Source: Theodoxus fluviatilis (taxonomy: Eukaryota > Mollusca > Gastropoda > Cycloneritida > Neritidae). Taken from it: a stretch of 19,108 nt of DNA. A program made the position numbers and the translations under genes. Positions within the stretch are counted from its first letter, which is position 1, and the number at the start of each line of letters is the position of its first letter. The notes under the pieces are model-generated. The model did no database searches, was not told where the DNA came from, and saw only the letters and a program-made list of their open reading frames with translations. The stretch lies in the NCBI GenBank assembly GCA_034096865.1, contig JAWQFJ010009770.1, positions 1-19,108 on the forward strand. The letters run 5' to 3'. This document shows positions 1-9,638 of this stretch, one piece after another.

Positions 1-46
1 CTGCATCAGATATTTCAGACTGAGTTATTTCAGAGTTTATACGCTA

Positions 47-296
<250 letters not shown>

Positions 297-1524
297 CAAA
301 AGATAGGTGAATGAGGCCGACATCAACAGTTAACGTGGTATCTGTGGCATCTGCCTTCATAGCAACTGAAATGTTTTGCCCAAGTTACGTTGGCGTGTCT
401 GTATTCTCACAGCAAGCGTGTGCTCGGACTCGCATTGCGATTTAAGATGGGTCTACCTACAGCGGAATGTTTTCTCTTATATCGATCGGTGTCATTTTTA
501 TCATATTCCTTCGATGAAAGGGTCTTCCTGCACACCAGTTCACCTTTCTTTGTTCTTTGGAAAACGGTTAGCGACCAATGATATAAAGGTGGAGAATTGG
601 CTCGAAAGATATTCTAACATGTCGGAGCAGTTGGAAGAGTTGAGGCACTAACATATTTGGCATATCAAGCGTTCAACAATAGAATAACAGTGGACTCTGA
701 ATGGAAACGTCTGATATTACATCAATATTGTCGACAGCCGCCCTAAATTGACCATTGCCCTGTTTTTAGAGGTTGAATTTATCAAGGTTTTTTTCGGGCA
801 GTCGCTCACCCAGTTTTCCTTTGTTTTATTGTTTGCTTTTGTTGGTTCTGACTTGCTCCCAGGCTCAAAGTCGACGGCTAGGAGCAAGAAAAATAGAGAA
901 CTGCTCTATTTGTCGGCAACTCAACCGAAATTGTTTGTTGTTGCGACTTGCGGTCGCCCTCTTGGCAATGCTTTCCAAGGTAAGGTAACCGGATAGTGAT
1001 TTCTTCATTATCGGGAAGATTGGTGTTGAAGATGAGTCGACATGTCGCAGTGAATAACCATCATAGGTGTGACCTTTTATGACAAGTTATTCGTTCTTCA
1101 GTGATGTGACCTCCAGTGTAACTCTAGTGGGATGAGTCTGTTGGGGTGGAAACGTCTCCAAGCAGGACAAGGGACGGACAGACAGGAGCTTTCGTAAAGC
1201 CACCCGCAGCGTGGGAAAATCAGTACACAACTTGGAAGTGATAAACAGAGATAATACGCTTAACAAAGCCCAAGTGATTCTAATGGATCCCTCCCACCGA
1301 CAACACCGTGAGTTAGACAACAGGATAAACAGACGGAGCAAAAGAGTTTTACTTTCAAAAACAACAACAGCACGATTTCGTAACTCCTTAACACCGGCAG
1401 TTTTAAATAATACAAACAATAAATGTTAGGTCAGCTGGTATCTAAAAATGATATTCCGCAGTGTGTTGTTTTGTGTTTTTCACGATCAGCATGACATTTT
1501 CCCATTACAGATTAATAAAACATA
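297..1524. other. Unassigned sequence, no gene recognised
   Basis: Several open frames of 60-110 codons occur on both strands (for example 376-651 +, 1087-1419 - and 1211-1429 +). None shows a domain, a recognisable motif or a codon pattern I can assign, and opposite-strand frames overlap. I see no repeat structure and no RNA gene. The AATAAA near 1420 is a single hexamer without a supporting gene. Confidence 0.5.
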
Positions 1525-1735
1525 ATTGTATTGTACTGTATTTTATTGCATCGTGTCGCGTTGCATTATACTGTATTTGTGTTGTATTCTAGCGTGTCGT
1601 ATGTTTTGCATTGCATTGTATCGTAGCGTGTTGTGTATACATGTATTGCACGGTATTGTATTGTGTTGCATTGTATTGTATTGTATTGTTCTGTATTGTA
1701 TTGTATTCATTGCATTGCATTGTACTTTCCCATAG
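1525..1735. repeat. Imperfect TATTG / TTGCA-rich low-complexity tract
   Basis: The sequence is dominated by degenerate pentamers of the TATTG, TTGTA and TTGCA type, most regular at about 1650-1730. Every reading frame through it gives Cys/Tyr/Ile/Val-rich low-complexity peptide. It is best read as a decayed pentanucleotide satellite, not coding sequence. Confidence 0.85.
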
Positions 1736-2700
1736 CGTGAGCTGCGTGCCTAGGCATGCTCCTTCACCAATGTTCATGACCTTAAACCAAAGCTGCTTTT
1801 TTGAGCACAGTTTGCTGCAGTTGCGAAATGATTGTCCTTGCCTACGCAATGCCTTCGTCACTAGTCCTCCACCTAGGCTACACTAAAGCAAGCAAGGCTG
1901 CGTTCTGTCCCGAGCCCAAGTTGTGAAATGAGGATAATGGTAATCCTTAGTGATGACACTTGTTCGCACATGTTTACAACAAATCGTGCGTCAAATCATT
2001 CAATAAACGCTGCCCCGCTGGTCAGAGTGAACAGCACTCCTTTGCGTTTTCCCTAATTGTCACGATAATGACCGTGGGAACGATTACTTGAATAGAAAGA
2101 GGAGAACAATTATGTGCAAAAGCAACCAGGCAAAAGCGACAAAACGTAGGGAGAGAGTACTGAAGTAGATATTTTCAAGAGGCATGAGCTTGTCCTTTTA
2201 GATGGGCAAACATATGGACAGACATACATAGACGCAGGCATATGTGTTATAGTTTGGTAAGTGGCTTATTTCACTGGTGCTATTGATGCACAGAAGATGG
2301 ATTTGGACGGCTTGGTGTTTTCAAACGCGGCCACACACAGAAGACTGCAACCTTGTACATTCTTACTCTATACTGGTGCAGCAAGGTACAGGTGCAAAGA
2401 ATTGTGCAGCCTCCCTATTCTTCCATAGTTCTTTCGGAATGAGGACATTCCGTCTCCAGTAACGTTACCGGAATGTTATGCTGAGACAGTTTGGTTGCGT
2501 GGGAGAAAAGACAGTCATGGCCTAGAGATGGGTTCCCGCGACCTAGAAACTGGGTCAAGGCCTCTTATTTTGGGAAAGACTGCTTAGCAGAAATCTTGAA
2601 AGATTGTTGGCTAGAATTGATCCCTTACCCTTGGAGTCTTCTCTTAGTAACCATCCCCCAATTTCTCTTTCCCCTTTTCGTGTTAACGTTGCATAGAAAA
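1736..2700. other. Unassigned sequence, no gene recognised
   Basis: No domain, RNA gene or tandem repeat is visible. Short open frames at 2277-2462 and 2491-2724 have no recognisable motifs. Confidence 0.45.
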
Positions 2701-2713
2701 TGTGGATTCTATC

Positions 2714-2825
2714 AAATGTGGTAGAATTATGAAAAACCCGAGAGAGAGGAGAGAGGGGCAGACATGAGAGAGAAAGGGTTGCAGACTTTTGACATCTGTA
2801 GAAAATGTGGTAAAATTATGAAAAA
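2714..2825 (+). repeat. Pair of 23-nt direct repeats, one mismatch
   Basis: The 23-nt segments 2714-2736 and 2803-2825 differ at one position. The 66 nt between them is GA-rich at its start. The second copy ends directly at the open part of the LINE fragment beginning at 2822, so this could be a local duplication at the truncation point of that element. Confidence 0.75.
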
Positions 2826-3055
2826 GATGGAGAGATAAATCAAAATGCCCGTTTTGTAATGAAAATGAAGACGAAGAGCATTCTTTGGTGGACTGCATCC
2901 ATTTAAAAGACTTAAGGAAGAAGTACATCAAACGTCATTTAGAAGCCGGAACGGATTTCATACAACTCATGTCCACTTCAGATATGATAACGACAAGAAA
3001 TGTGGCTATGTACATCTATTATGCTTTAAAACAACGAGAGGAAAACTGTCATTGA
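2822..3055 (+). pseudogene. LINE ORF2 C-terminal fragment with CCHC zinc knuckle
   Basis: This frame is open for 77 codons to a TGA at 3053-3055. It has no start codon of its own and is the 5'-truncated end of a non-LTR retrotransposon ORF2. Near its start is CPFCN, followed by EDEEHSLVDC, giving a C-x2-C...H-x4-C zinc knuckle. After it come a basic LRKKYIKRH segment and a helical tail. This layout is usual for the extreme C-terminus of CR1/Jockey/I-like LINE ORF2 proteins downstream of the reverse transcriptase. A TGA closes the frame at 2819-2821. The 3' UTR with AATAAA and then a (CT)n tract follow at once. Membership of LINEs is well supported; the exact clade is not. Confidence 0.75.
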
Positions 3056-3140
3056 TTGTATGTAAGGATTTGTTCATTTTGTGACATCGTATGTTACATT
3101 GTAAAGGGCGGTCGGCCTATATGCAATAAATCAGTCAGTC

Positions 3141-3143
<3 letters not shown>
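3056..3143 (+). other. LINE 3' UTR with AATAAA and TCAG tail
   Basis: Between the ORF2 stop and the CT tract lie about 88 nt containing an AATAAA hexamer at 3125-3130, followed by a short TCAGTCAG tail. Tetranucleotide tails after AATAAA are common at the 3' ends of some LINEs and fit this being the real 3' terminus of the element. Confidence 0.6.

Positions 3144-3213
<70 letters not shown>
3144..3213. repeat. (CT)n microsatellite
   Basis: About 70 nt of CT dinucleotides with a single T insertion near 3199. It begins directly at the 3' tail of the preceding LINE fragment, so the LINE may have inserted at, or seeded, the microsatellite. Confidence 0.97.
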
Positions 3214-4058
3214 ACCAGGAAGTCAGAGCTCTCTATACAGCATTGTTCTGCAATCTACCTAACATGAGGCTATCTGAAACTGGTTTGTGCACTGTGATTA
3301 TACTCCCTTTTTGCTACGAGCGACATTGCTAGCTCGGGCGTGCGATTCCACTGTTTGATCAAAAGGTTTTGGCGATATCGGACGCTGTACAACGGAAAAA
3401 CCTTTTTTGGTATGTACGGACGCATTCATCAGTCCGTCCTGAAATAATAGATGAAGGACGTTCCTGAGCACAGGCGTAAAAGTCACGACCAGAGAGAGAG
3501 AAAAAGTTGTTTTCTCGACAAAAAGCAGTGCGGCGGAAAGAATAGTTGTGCTTACTTATCGCAAGAAATCGATTCGGGGCTGGCCAGGTTTTTCGTCAGA
3601 CTCGATGGTTTTTGCTTGAACTGGAGACGTCGGGTTAGATAAATGCTGAAATGCACGTAGAGGCTCCACTTGTTTAGTCATTCATACGTGTGCTTACGGA
3701 GTCTCATTGATCAGCCTATTTAAATCTGGTTCGCCCACAACTTGTCTTGCCGAAGAAGGACGGGTCGTCTATGGCCCCTGTCATGCCAACATATGACGTT
3801 CAGAACGTGGGAGGTGTCTGGACGCATATTTGTACTTCCAATTTCTGATATCGCAAGATACAGAATAGAATCTCGTAAGTGTTGAGTACTCAGTGCAAGC
3901 AACTCGGAAGTCCCGACTGCATTCACTCGCGGTAATGTAAATGCCTGCTTCAATGTCCCTGCTCCTTTCTAGCCGGGATAATTAAGTGAAACTGTGTATA
4001 GATTGGCGTTGAGATGAGCACCCCATGTCACAAAGAGAAGTTTGAACCAATCATTTAG
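3214..4058. other. Unassigned sequence, no gene recognised
   Basis: Short open frames occur on both strands (3298-3486 -, 3451-3642 +, 3720-3953 -) without recognisable motifs. No tandem repeat or RNA gene is seen. Confidence 0.45.
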
Positions 4059-4436
4059 GTAAGAAGACCCAAAGATGTGCTGTACTGCGAGCTCACCACG
4101 GGATCCAGACCTGCAGGAAGGCCTCTCCTCCGCTACAAGGACGTCTGTAAACGCGACATGACGGCAGGAGGCATCAACCCAGCAGGCTGGGAAACGTTGG
4201 CCGCTGACCGCAGCAGCTGGAGACACGTCTTGAAGACTGGCATCCAGGCCAGCGAGAAGAGGAGACAGGAGCAGTGGGAGGAGAAGAGAGAACGCAGACA
4301 ACAGAGGATAGTGTCGGCATCTACAGAACCACGACAGGACTTCACTTGGGACTTCACTTGTGACAAATGCAACAGAGCACTATCAAGGATCGGTCTCTAC
4401 AGCCACAGAGTACGCTGCCGCTCAACCCCGGACTGA
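4059..4436 (+). pseudogene. LINE ORF2 C-terminus, C2H2-like ending lineage
   Basis: The frame is open from the TAG at 4056-4058 to a TGA at 4434-4436, about 125 codons. It matches the C-terminal region found after the reverse transcriptase in one widespread group of animal LINEs. The PKDVLYCELTTGSRP and GRPLLRYKDVCKRDM segments come first, then GWETLAADRSSWR, a highly charged helix rich in Glu/Arg/Lys (KRRQEQWEEKRERR), and a terminal zinc-finger-like segment. That last segment has CDKC followed by IGLYSHRVRC. The copy lacks the endonuclease and the reverse transcriptase, so it is a 5'-truncated dead copy. Its zinc finger and charged helix differ from the CCHC ending at 2822-3055, so it belongs to a different LINE lineage. 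Clade not assigned. Confidence 0.8.
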
Positions 4437-4500
4437 CCAAACCTGGCGCAGACTCCATGGTCTCACGAGACTGACGGATGCCAACAAACAAAAAAACATT
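4437..4500 (+). other. Probable LINE 3' UTR with small hairpin
   Basis: Directly after the ORF2 stop is a short segment containing GTCTC-AC-GAGAC (about 4460-4471), a 5-bp stem with a 2-nt spacer. GACGGATGCC and a run of A/CA-rich sequence follow. A small hairpin just before the terminus suits LINE 3' ends recognised by their own reverse transcriptase. The exact element end is not certain. Confidence 0.5.
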
Positions 4501-4611
4501 GCGATTGCTTCAGCATCCACACCCGAGGTTGCAGACAAACATAAACGCCAGTAAAATATGAATGGTTAATGAGGAGAATTAATACATCTATACAACTAAA
4601 AAAACTCAGTG

Positions 4612-4621
4612 GTGTGTGTGT

Positions 4622-4672
<51 letters not shown>

Positions 4673-4695
4673 TGTTTGTGTGTGTTTGTGTGTGT
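4612..4695. repeat. (GT)n microsatellite
   Basis: About 84 nt of GT dinucleotide with a few TAT/TTT interruptions. Open frames across it on both strands encode only Cys/Val or Thr/His repeats. Confidence 0.97.
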
Positions 4696-4964
4696 TCATG
4701 TTTGTTGATTTGTTGTATGTTTGCATGCATGCATTCTCGTACCACTTAAACTGCTGGATTCAAACTTGGCACACATAATCTAGGTGCCATAAGAAAGTTA
4801 TAGGCTATCTACTTTTGTGGTAGCGTCATCATGGGCCAGATTTTAAAGTTTTTAAAAAATTGCATTAGCCAGCGTTAGGCCATCCCGGCCCTAGCTTGAG
4901 AAGAGTTTTCCCCCAGAAGTGGTCACGCGTGGTAGACATGAGAATGCTGAGGGAAAGACGATGA

Positions 4965-5160
4965 TGGGTGAATGGAATTTTACGGTCTATCGTCCTTTGT
5001 AGGGAATGTAAGGCCATTGAGCACGAAAATCACTAGAACAGTTTAGCGTTAGCGCAAATCAAGTCACGGCGTCCCTAGTTATTCGCCTCTTACGAATCAT
5101 GTAGGGAGACGCGGTGGGTCAATTCTTAGCCCGAACCCACAGGGGGTTGCTGAGGGGAAG
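4965..5160 (+). repeat. Dispersed repeat family, copy 1
   Basis: This segment shares a CCTAGTTATTCGCCTCT block (5072-5088) with copy 3 (block at 15600-15616). Both continue into GGGAGACGC and an AACCCACA-AGGGG-like segment. Similarity to copy 3 extends upstream through a GGCCATTGA block. No protein is encoded. It is most likely a non-autonomous interspersed element; I cannot identify a tRNA-derived head or TIRs, so the class is open. Confidence 0.6.
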
Positions 5161-5283
5161 AGATAGGCATGCTCTTAATAAAGATAACCTCTGCTCATCT
5201 CTGCACTTAAAGCACGTTCCCACTGATAAGAGTTTGGTTTGGGAGGAGAGGAAGGAGTGAGGAAAGGGCCATTGGGTTGGGTT

Positions 5284-5335
5284 GGGAAGAGGAGGAGGAG
5301 GAGGAAGAAGAGAAGAAGAGAAGGGGAAAATCTCA
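5284..5335. repeat. GGA/GAA purine-rich simple repeat
   Basis: A polypurine stretch of GGA and GAA triplets. The surrounding 5235-5350 is also strongly purine-biased. Reading frames through it give Glu/Arg/Lys or Pro/Leu runs and are not taken as genes. Confidence 0.9.
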
Positions 5336-5344
5336 ACCGAGTGG

Positions 5345-5860
5345 GAAGGAAGGGGGTGGCTACCAGGGTAGCGGGCAAAGCCCGCTATTTTCTGCTTTCT
5401 TACTCTGGACAGTGTATTGTCTTTATCCATACTCCTGTGTAGCGGGTGTGGCGGTTTATCATATACAATGATTCAAATAGTAGGTGTAAAGCAATATACA
5501 GCACTATATTCTAACTGTATTGATCTAATAGTTTTGACCCTGTCAAATGAAAATGAACACATCATAAACGCTCAAGTGAGGGGAGTGGACATTTTAAAAG
5601 CTAAAACCTCATACTATTTAAACAACTGGTCGAATATTATACAGGTAACATCAACAAACTCCAATCCTGTTTTTAAAAGGATGCATCATACAGTCACATG
5701 AATATACCTAAAATGTTTGCATTCACATTTTATCCAACTATGATTAGTCACATTTCACCTGCAAATCAGACTCCGCAGCAGATCATACAGGTAGTGTTAA
5801 TTCTAGGGCTTATCGACTTAAGCCTTTGCTAATTTCATGTAGATTGCGAACGATTTAACA
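5345..5860. other. Unassigned sequence, no gene recognised
   Basis: An AT-rich open frame at 5417-5701 (+, 94 codons) has no motif I recognise and no coding neighbours. Nothing else is visible. Confidence 0.4.
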
Positions 5861-5957
5861 ACAAGCAAGTAAGCAAGCAGGCAAGCACGCAAGCAAGCAA
5901 GCAAGCGAGCAAGAAAGTGAGCAAGCAAGCGAGCGAGCGAGCAAGCAAGCAAGCAAA
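5861..5957. repeat. AAGC tetranucleotide microsatellite
   Basis: Roughly 24 units of AAGC/GAGC/AAGT with point changes. The 180-codon minus-strand frame ending here owes its Leu/Ala/Cys-rich tail to this repeat. Confidence 0.95.
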
Positions 5958-7320
5958 CACGGAAAGAATCAAGCAAAACCTGTCGCTCTGCCTCAGTCTG
6001 CAGTGCTCTGCGTTTCCAGACATTTCTCTGTCGGAGGAAAGCTCTGGAGCTGGAGTCGTGTGCCTCGAAGTCACTCTGGTACTCAGGAGAATTTTAAAAC
6101 TTCTTCTTGTAGACTTCGTTCCTGTCGTCAGTTCTCCGCTAAAAACAAATTCCTGTGGGATTCGGCTGCAGATACCTGAGATTTTTGTCACACAGCGTCT
6201 GGGATGAAAACCCGAGTTTCCTAACAAGCACTGGCGCAGGCAGCTCCAGACGCCGACAAACTCCAAGTGCATCAGTGTCGTCTGTTCATTCGTCTTTCCG
6301 AAAAGCATCGGAAAGTGATTTTTTAAAATATTCTTGAGCAATGGCCGCGTAGCGTACATGCCATTGACGCTCAGCACAGCATTCGAGGTTAAATCAAGCT
6401 TAATTTAAAGTAGCTCCTACGAGAACGACACCTCTCAGGTCAACACATGGCATTCGTTAGCTTCGAAAATTTGCTCGTTGTGATCTATCTTGAAGACAGG
6501 TATTATCTCCCAAAGACTCAGCTGGTTTCTATTTCCTCTGGAAAAAAAGTCCGCCCCTGTCTCGCTGTGAGTTACCAAGAAGCAGCGACGCAAAAGTATT
6601 CGTCATTTTTCAAATGGCTTTTTCGTAGTCCATTCACATACCCGGTCAGATTTGAGGATATCACAGACTGACAGGTTTTGGCCAAAACGTTTCTTTCAAT
6701 CCTCAAGCCAAAAAGAGCTCAAGGGCAGATTTTTTAAATCCCGCAAGAAAGTTCATTCCCCGCTGAGACAGCAGCGTCTGATTTTCAGAGAAGAGAAAGA
6801 GGTCAAACCACTTGCAGGCCCCGACACGTTCTTATCAGGACCGTGGCAGTCTCTGAAAGGAATGCGGTAACGAAAACATCACTGACAAATGTTTTTCTCT
6901 CTTCTGCTTTGCCTGACCTCCCCTGTTCTGCGTGACAGCAGTGCGACAGCAGCAGAAAACCAGTGACATGCACAGCGAGACTTGGAGTCAGTAAGATGTA
7001 CGGTGCAGAGGCATACGCTGTGTTGGCATGGACTCATTGAAAACGTTTGAATTGATGGGTCGCAGTGTAGGGCTACCACAACTTTCGAGTGGTGTTTAGA
7101 TGCTCCACGTTATCTAATGCACAGTCGTTAAAGTATAGTTACGTGTGGAGTCTAGGACTGAGTCGAGTGTAGGAAATCGAAGATTTTATGCTTAAGGACT
7201 TAAAGCATTTTCACAAAAATAGGAGAAAGAAGCTGTGTGTTCTTATAGTGAATAAATAATAAAGGTAATGGTGCATTATAGTTTTTTTTATAGCACCAAC
7301 TGAAATTCTCTTTCCTCAAA
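5958..7320. other. Unassigned sequence, no gene recognised
   Basis: Overlapping short open frames are present on both strands (5835-6377 -, 5917-6207 +, 6447-6671 +, 6652-6870 +, 6879-7079 -). None shows a domain. The longest, on the minus strand, is partly microsatellite translation. I cannot exclude an exon of a host gene, but nothing in the sequence points to one. Confidence 0.4.
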
Positions 7321-7355
7321 CGCATACACACACGCGCGCGCGCGCGCGCACACAC

Positions 7356-7388
<33 letters not shown>
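7321..7388. repeat. (CA)n/(CG)n microsatellite
   Basis: A compound run of CA dinucleotides interrupted by a (CG)n block. The alternating purine-pyrimidine sequence is the classic type able to adopt Z-DNA. Confidence 0.97.
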
Positions 7389-7830
7389 GGGGCAATAAAC
7401 AAGCGTTTATTCGATAACATAAAATATTTGTGTTGAAATGGAAACACGTTTTCACATCTAAATGATTTCTGTAACAAGAAGAGCAAAGCCTATACAACTC
7501 ACATGCTTGACCTTGACCTTTACATGACATTGACCTTCAGGTGACCTTCAAGGTCAAACAACTAAACCTAGCAATGACATCATACACTAAGAAATGCTTT
7601 ACACATTTTTCATACCAAAAACATGTGACCTTGCTTCAAGGTCATGGTCATCCAAGGTCATGCAACACAAAGCTGCTAATTCAAGACATAGGAAGCACAA
7701 TGGTGCTTATTGGCACTTTCTATCATGAGATATGGTCACTTTTAGTGGTTCACTACCCCGTTTTGGTCACATTTCATGAGGGTCAAATAGACCTTGACCT
7801 TGATGATATGTGACCAAATGTGTCTCATGA

Positions 7831-7970
7831 TGAAAGTATAATATGTGCCCCACATAATTATTAAGTTTGAAACAGTTATCTTCCATAGTTCAGGGTCAAG
7901 GCCACTTCAAAATATGTATACAATCCAACTTTGAAGAGGTCCTGTGACCTTGACCTTGAAACAAGGTCAC
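7831..7970 (+). repeat. 140-bp direct repeat, unit 1
   Basis: This segment aligns along its length with 8159-8297. Shared blocks include GTTATCTTCCATAGTT, CACTTCAAAATATGTATACA and TGTGACCTTGACCTTGAA. The distance between starts is 328 nt, which suggests a dimeric or tandemly duplicated repeat unit. Confidence 0.9.
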
Positions 7971-8089
7971 GTCACTATGTATGTTTTTGTACGGCTTGTC
8001 ATCCTACACCATCATGCCAAATTGGATGTTGATAGACTTAATAGTCTCCGAGAAAAATCCAACGTTAAAGTTTTTTTTACGTATACAGG

Positions 8090-8142
8090 ACGCCTGGACG
8101 CCCGGTCTGCCCGGACGGACGCCCGGACGCCCGGACGGACAA
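8090..8142. repeat. GGACGCCC-type GC-rich simple repeat
   Basis: Imperfect tandem copies of CCGGACG / GACGCCC units. The tract sits between the two 140-bp direct repeats and is much more GC-rich than its surroundings. Confidence 0.85.
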
Positions 8143-8158
8143 CACAGGTGACCTAGTA

Positions 8159-8297
8159 TGAAAGTATAGCATGTGTACTACAATGTTATGAAGTTTGGAA
8201 GAGTTATCTTCCATAGTTTAGGGTCAAGGTCACTTCAAAATATGTATACAATCCAACTTTAAAGAGCTCATGTGACCTTGACCTTGAAGCAAGGTCA
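8159..8297 (+). repeat. 140-bp direct repeat, unit 2
   Basis: Second copy of the unit at 7831-7970, diverged by scattered substitutions. It ends with TGACCT, TGACCT and AGGTCA hexamers in the same arrangement as unit 1. Confidence 0.9.
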
Positions 8298-8347
8298 ATC
8301 AAACTGGTATGAAAAGATAGGGATTACTTTGCCCTTGTCAAAACGAG

Positions 8348-8812
8348 TTGGAGCGTCTAGAGAAACTTGATGTGATTGAAAAAGTCACTTGCCCTACACC
8401 ATGGATTTCCCCTGTCGTTTGCGTCGCAAAACGAAACAACGGTGTTCGCATTTGCATTGATATGCGTGAAGCCAACAAGGCGATCAAGCGCGAGAAACAC
8501 CCCATGCCGACTTTGGATGACCTGATTGCTGACCTCAACGGTTTTACAGTTTTCAGCAAACTTGATATGACGAATGCGTATCATCAGCTTGAGCTAGATG
8601 AGCAGAGCAGGTACATCACGACCTTCACAGCCCATGTTGGACTCCGACGATGCAAGAGACTTTTGTTTGGTGTGAATGCTGCGTCTGAGATTTTCCAGAG
8701 TGCAATTGCCGAGCTGCTGAGTGACATCCCTAGCGCAAATAACCTGTCCGATGATGTCATCGTGCATGGAAAACGCAGAAGGAACACGATGCCAGCCTCC
8801 GAGCGACGCTGA
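8348..8812 (+). pseudogene. pol: gypsy reverse transcriptase fragment
   Basis: RNA-dependent DNA polymerase domain of Ty3/gypsy Pol. Visible blocks: SPVVCVAKRNNGVRICIDMR at about residues 21-40, FSKLDMTNAYHQ with catalytic Asp at about residue 73, RLLFGVNAASEIFQ at about 105-117, and SDD at 134-136, which holds the paired catalytic aspartates. The first RT residues and everything N-terminal are missing. The true RT frame is lost after HGK near 8770, in a short A run, and resumes in another frame at 8818. The last residues of this frame (from about 143) are out-of-frame translation. Protein identity is secure; function is lost in this copy. Confidence 0.93.
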
Positions 8813-8817
8813 AAAAA

Positions 8818-9132
8818 TTGCAAGAAAATGGCGCTGAGCTAAATAAGGAAAAGTGTGTCTTCTCTGTCAACGAGCTCACATTCTTTGGCCATGTGTTTGG
8901 AGCGCATGGAGTGTCAGCAGACCCTGAGAAGATCAAGACGATCACATCTACTGCTCCGCCCAAGAATGTAAGCGAGGTCCGTTCATTTCTTGGCATGACC
9001 CAATACGTTTCCAGGTTCATTCCCAACTATGCAAAGATCACAGACCCCCTGCGTCGATTGACTCGTGCCGACGTAACCTGGAACTGGTCCACAAAGGAAC
9101 AAGAGGCGTTTGAGAAGATCAAAAGTCCCTGA
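8818..9132 (+). pseudogene. pol: gypsy RT thumb / connection fragment
   Basis: This continues the preceding RT in a shifted frame: a basic helix with KCVFSVNELTFFGH (thumb), then GVSADPEKIKTI, VSEVRSFLGMTQYVSRFIPNYAKITDPL and WNWSTKEQEAFEKIK. That is the standard Ty3/gypsy sequence between RT and RNase H. The frame ends at a TGA right after an AAAA run at 9121-9124, where the Pol frame shifts again into the RNase H segment. It is a broken piece of the same pol gene, not an independent gene. Confidence 0.93.
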
Positions 9133-9146
9133 CGAAGACCCCCGTC

Positions 9147-9638
9147 ATGGCGTACTTCCACCCCAAGCTGCACACAACAGTACTGGTGGACGCCAGTCCC
9201 GTCGGACTTGGAGCGATCCTGACCCAGAACGGCAAGATCATTTGCTACTCAAGCCGCGCATTGACCCCGACCGAACAGCGATACTCGCAGACGGAAAGAG
9301 AGATGTTGGCCGTCGTGTATGGCGTTGAACATTTTCATCTGTACTTGTACGGCGCACCTTTCTGTGTTGCTACAGATCACAAGCCTCTCCTTGGCATAGT
9401 GACAAGCCAGAAGCCGGCTACAGCACGTGTTGAACGATGGCGTCTACGTTTGATGCCGTACGAGATGACCCTGACGTATGACCCAGGCCGAGACGACCTG
9501 AACCCTGCGGACTACATTAGCAGACATCCCCAGTCTATCCCCGCCGGTGACAACGTTGCCGAGCGTTACGTCAGCTACGTCACAAGAAATTCTGTGCCCA
9601 AGGCGATGACACAAGAAGAAGTCCGCGATGCAACGTAA
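9147..9638 (+). pseudogene. pol: gypsy RNase H fragment, ends in nonsense TAA
   Basis: RNase H domain of Pol, which degrades the RNA strand of the RNA:DNA hybrid. Motifs: VLVDASPVGLGAIL with the first catalytic Asp (about residue 15), YSQTEREMLAVVYG with the acidic Glu (about 50-52), and ATDHKPL with Asp at about 77. The usual RVERWRLRLMPYEM and DYISRHP segment leading to integrase follows. TAA at 9636-9638 interrupts the frame. The downstream integrase segment (9660 onward) is in the same frame, so this is one nonsense codon and not a frameshift. Confidence 0.93.

Larger units (their letters stand above)
7508..8338. repeat. AGGTCA-rich interspersed repeat block
   Basis: The block contains about seventeen exact AGGTCA/TGACCT hexamers in under 800 nt, three times as two directly abutting copies (7508-7519, 7945-7956, 8273-8284). 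The composition and internal duplication indicate an interspersed repeat, not unique DNA. No TIR, LTR or coding region was found. Its right edge meets the truncated gypsy element near 8339. Confidence 0.7.

Noticed and set aside
970..990. AAGGTAAGGTAACC as a splice donor of a host exon
   Set aside because: A GTAAG match alone is expected often by chance, and the upstream frame has no recognisable protein.
1589..1886. Cys/Tyr-rich frames on both strands
   Set aside because: They come from the TATTG low-complexity tract and overlap each other on opposite strands.
5835..6377. 180-codon minus-strand frame as a possible membrane protein
   Set aside because: The Leu/Ala/Cys repeats are the antisense AAGC microsatellite, and the remaining part has no recognisable motif or homologue that I know.
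8100..8140. Possible CRISPR-like repeats in the GGACGCCC tract
   Set aside because: There are no spacers; it is a simple tandem repeat in a eukaryotic repeat block.
9110..9328. Plus-strand frame overlapping the RNase H segment
   Set aside because: It is an alternative-frame shadow of the RNase H coding sequence, without catalytic motifs.
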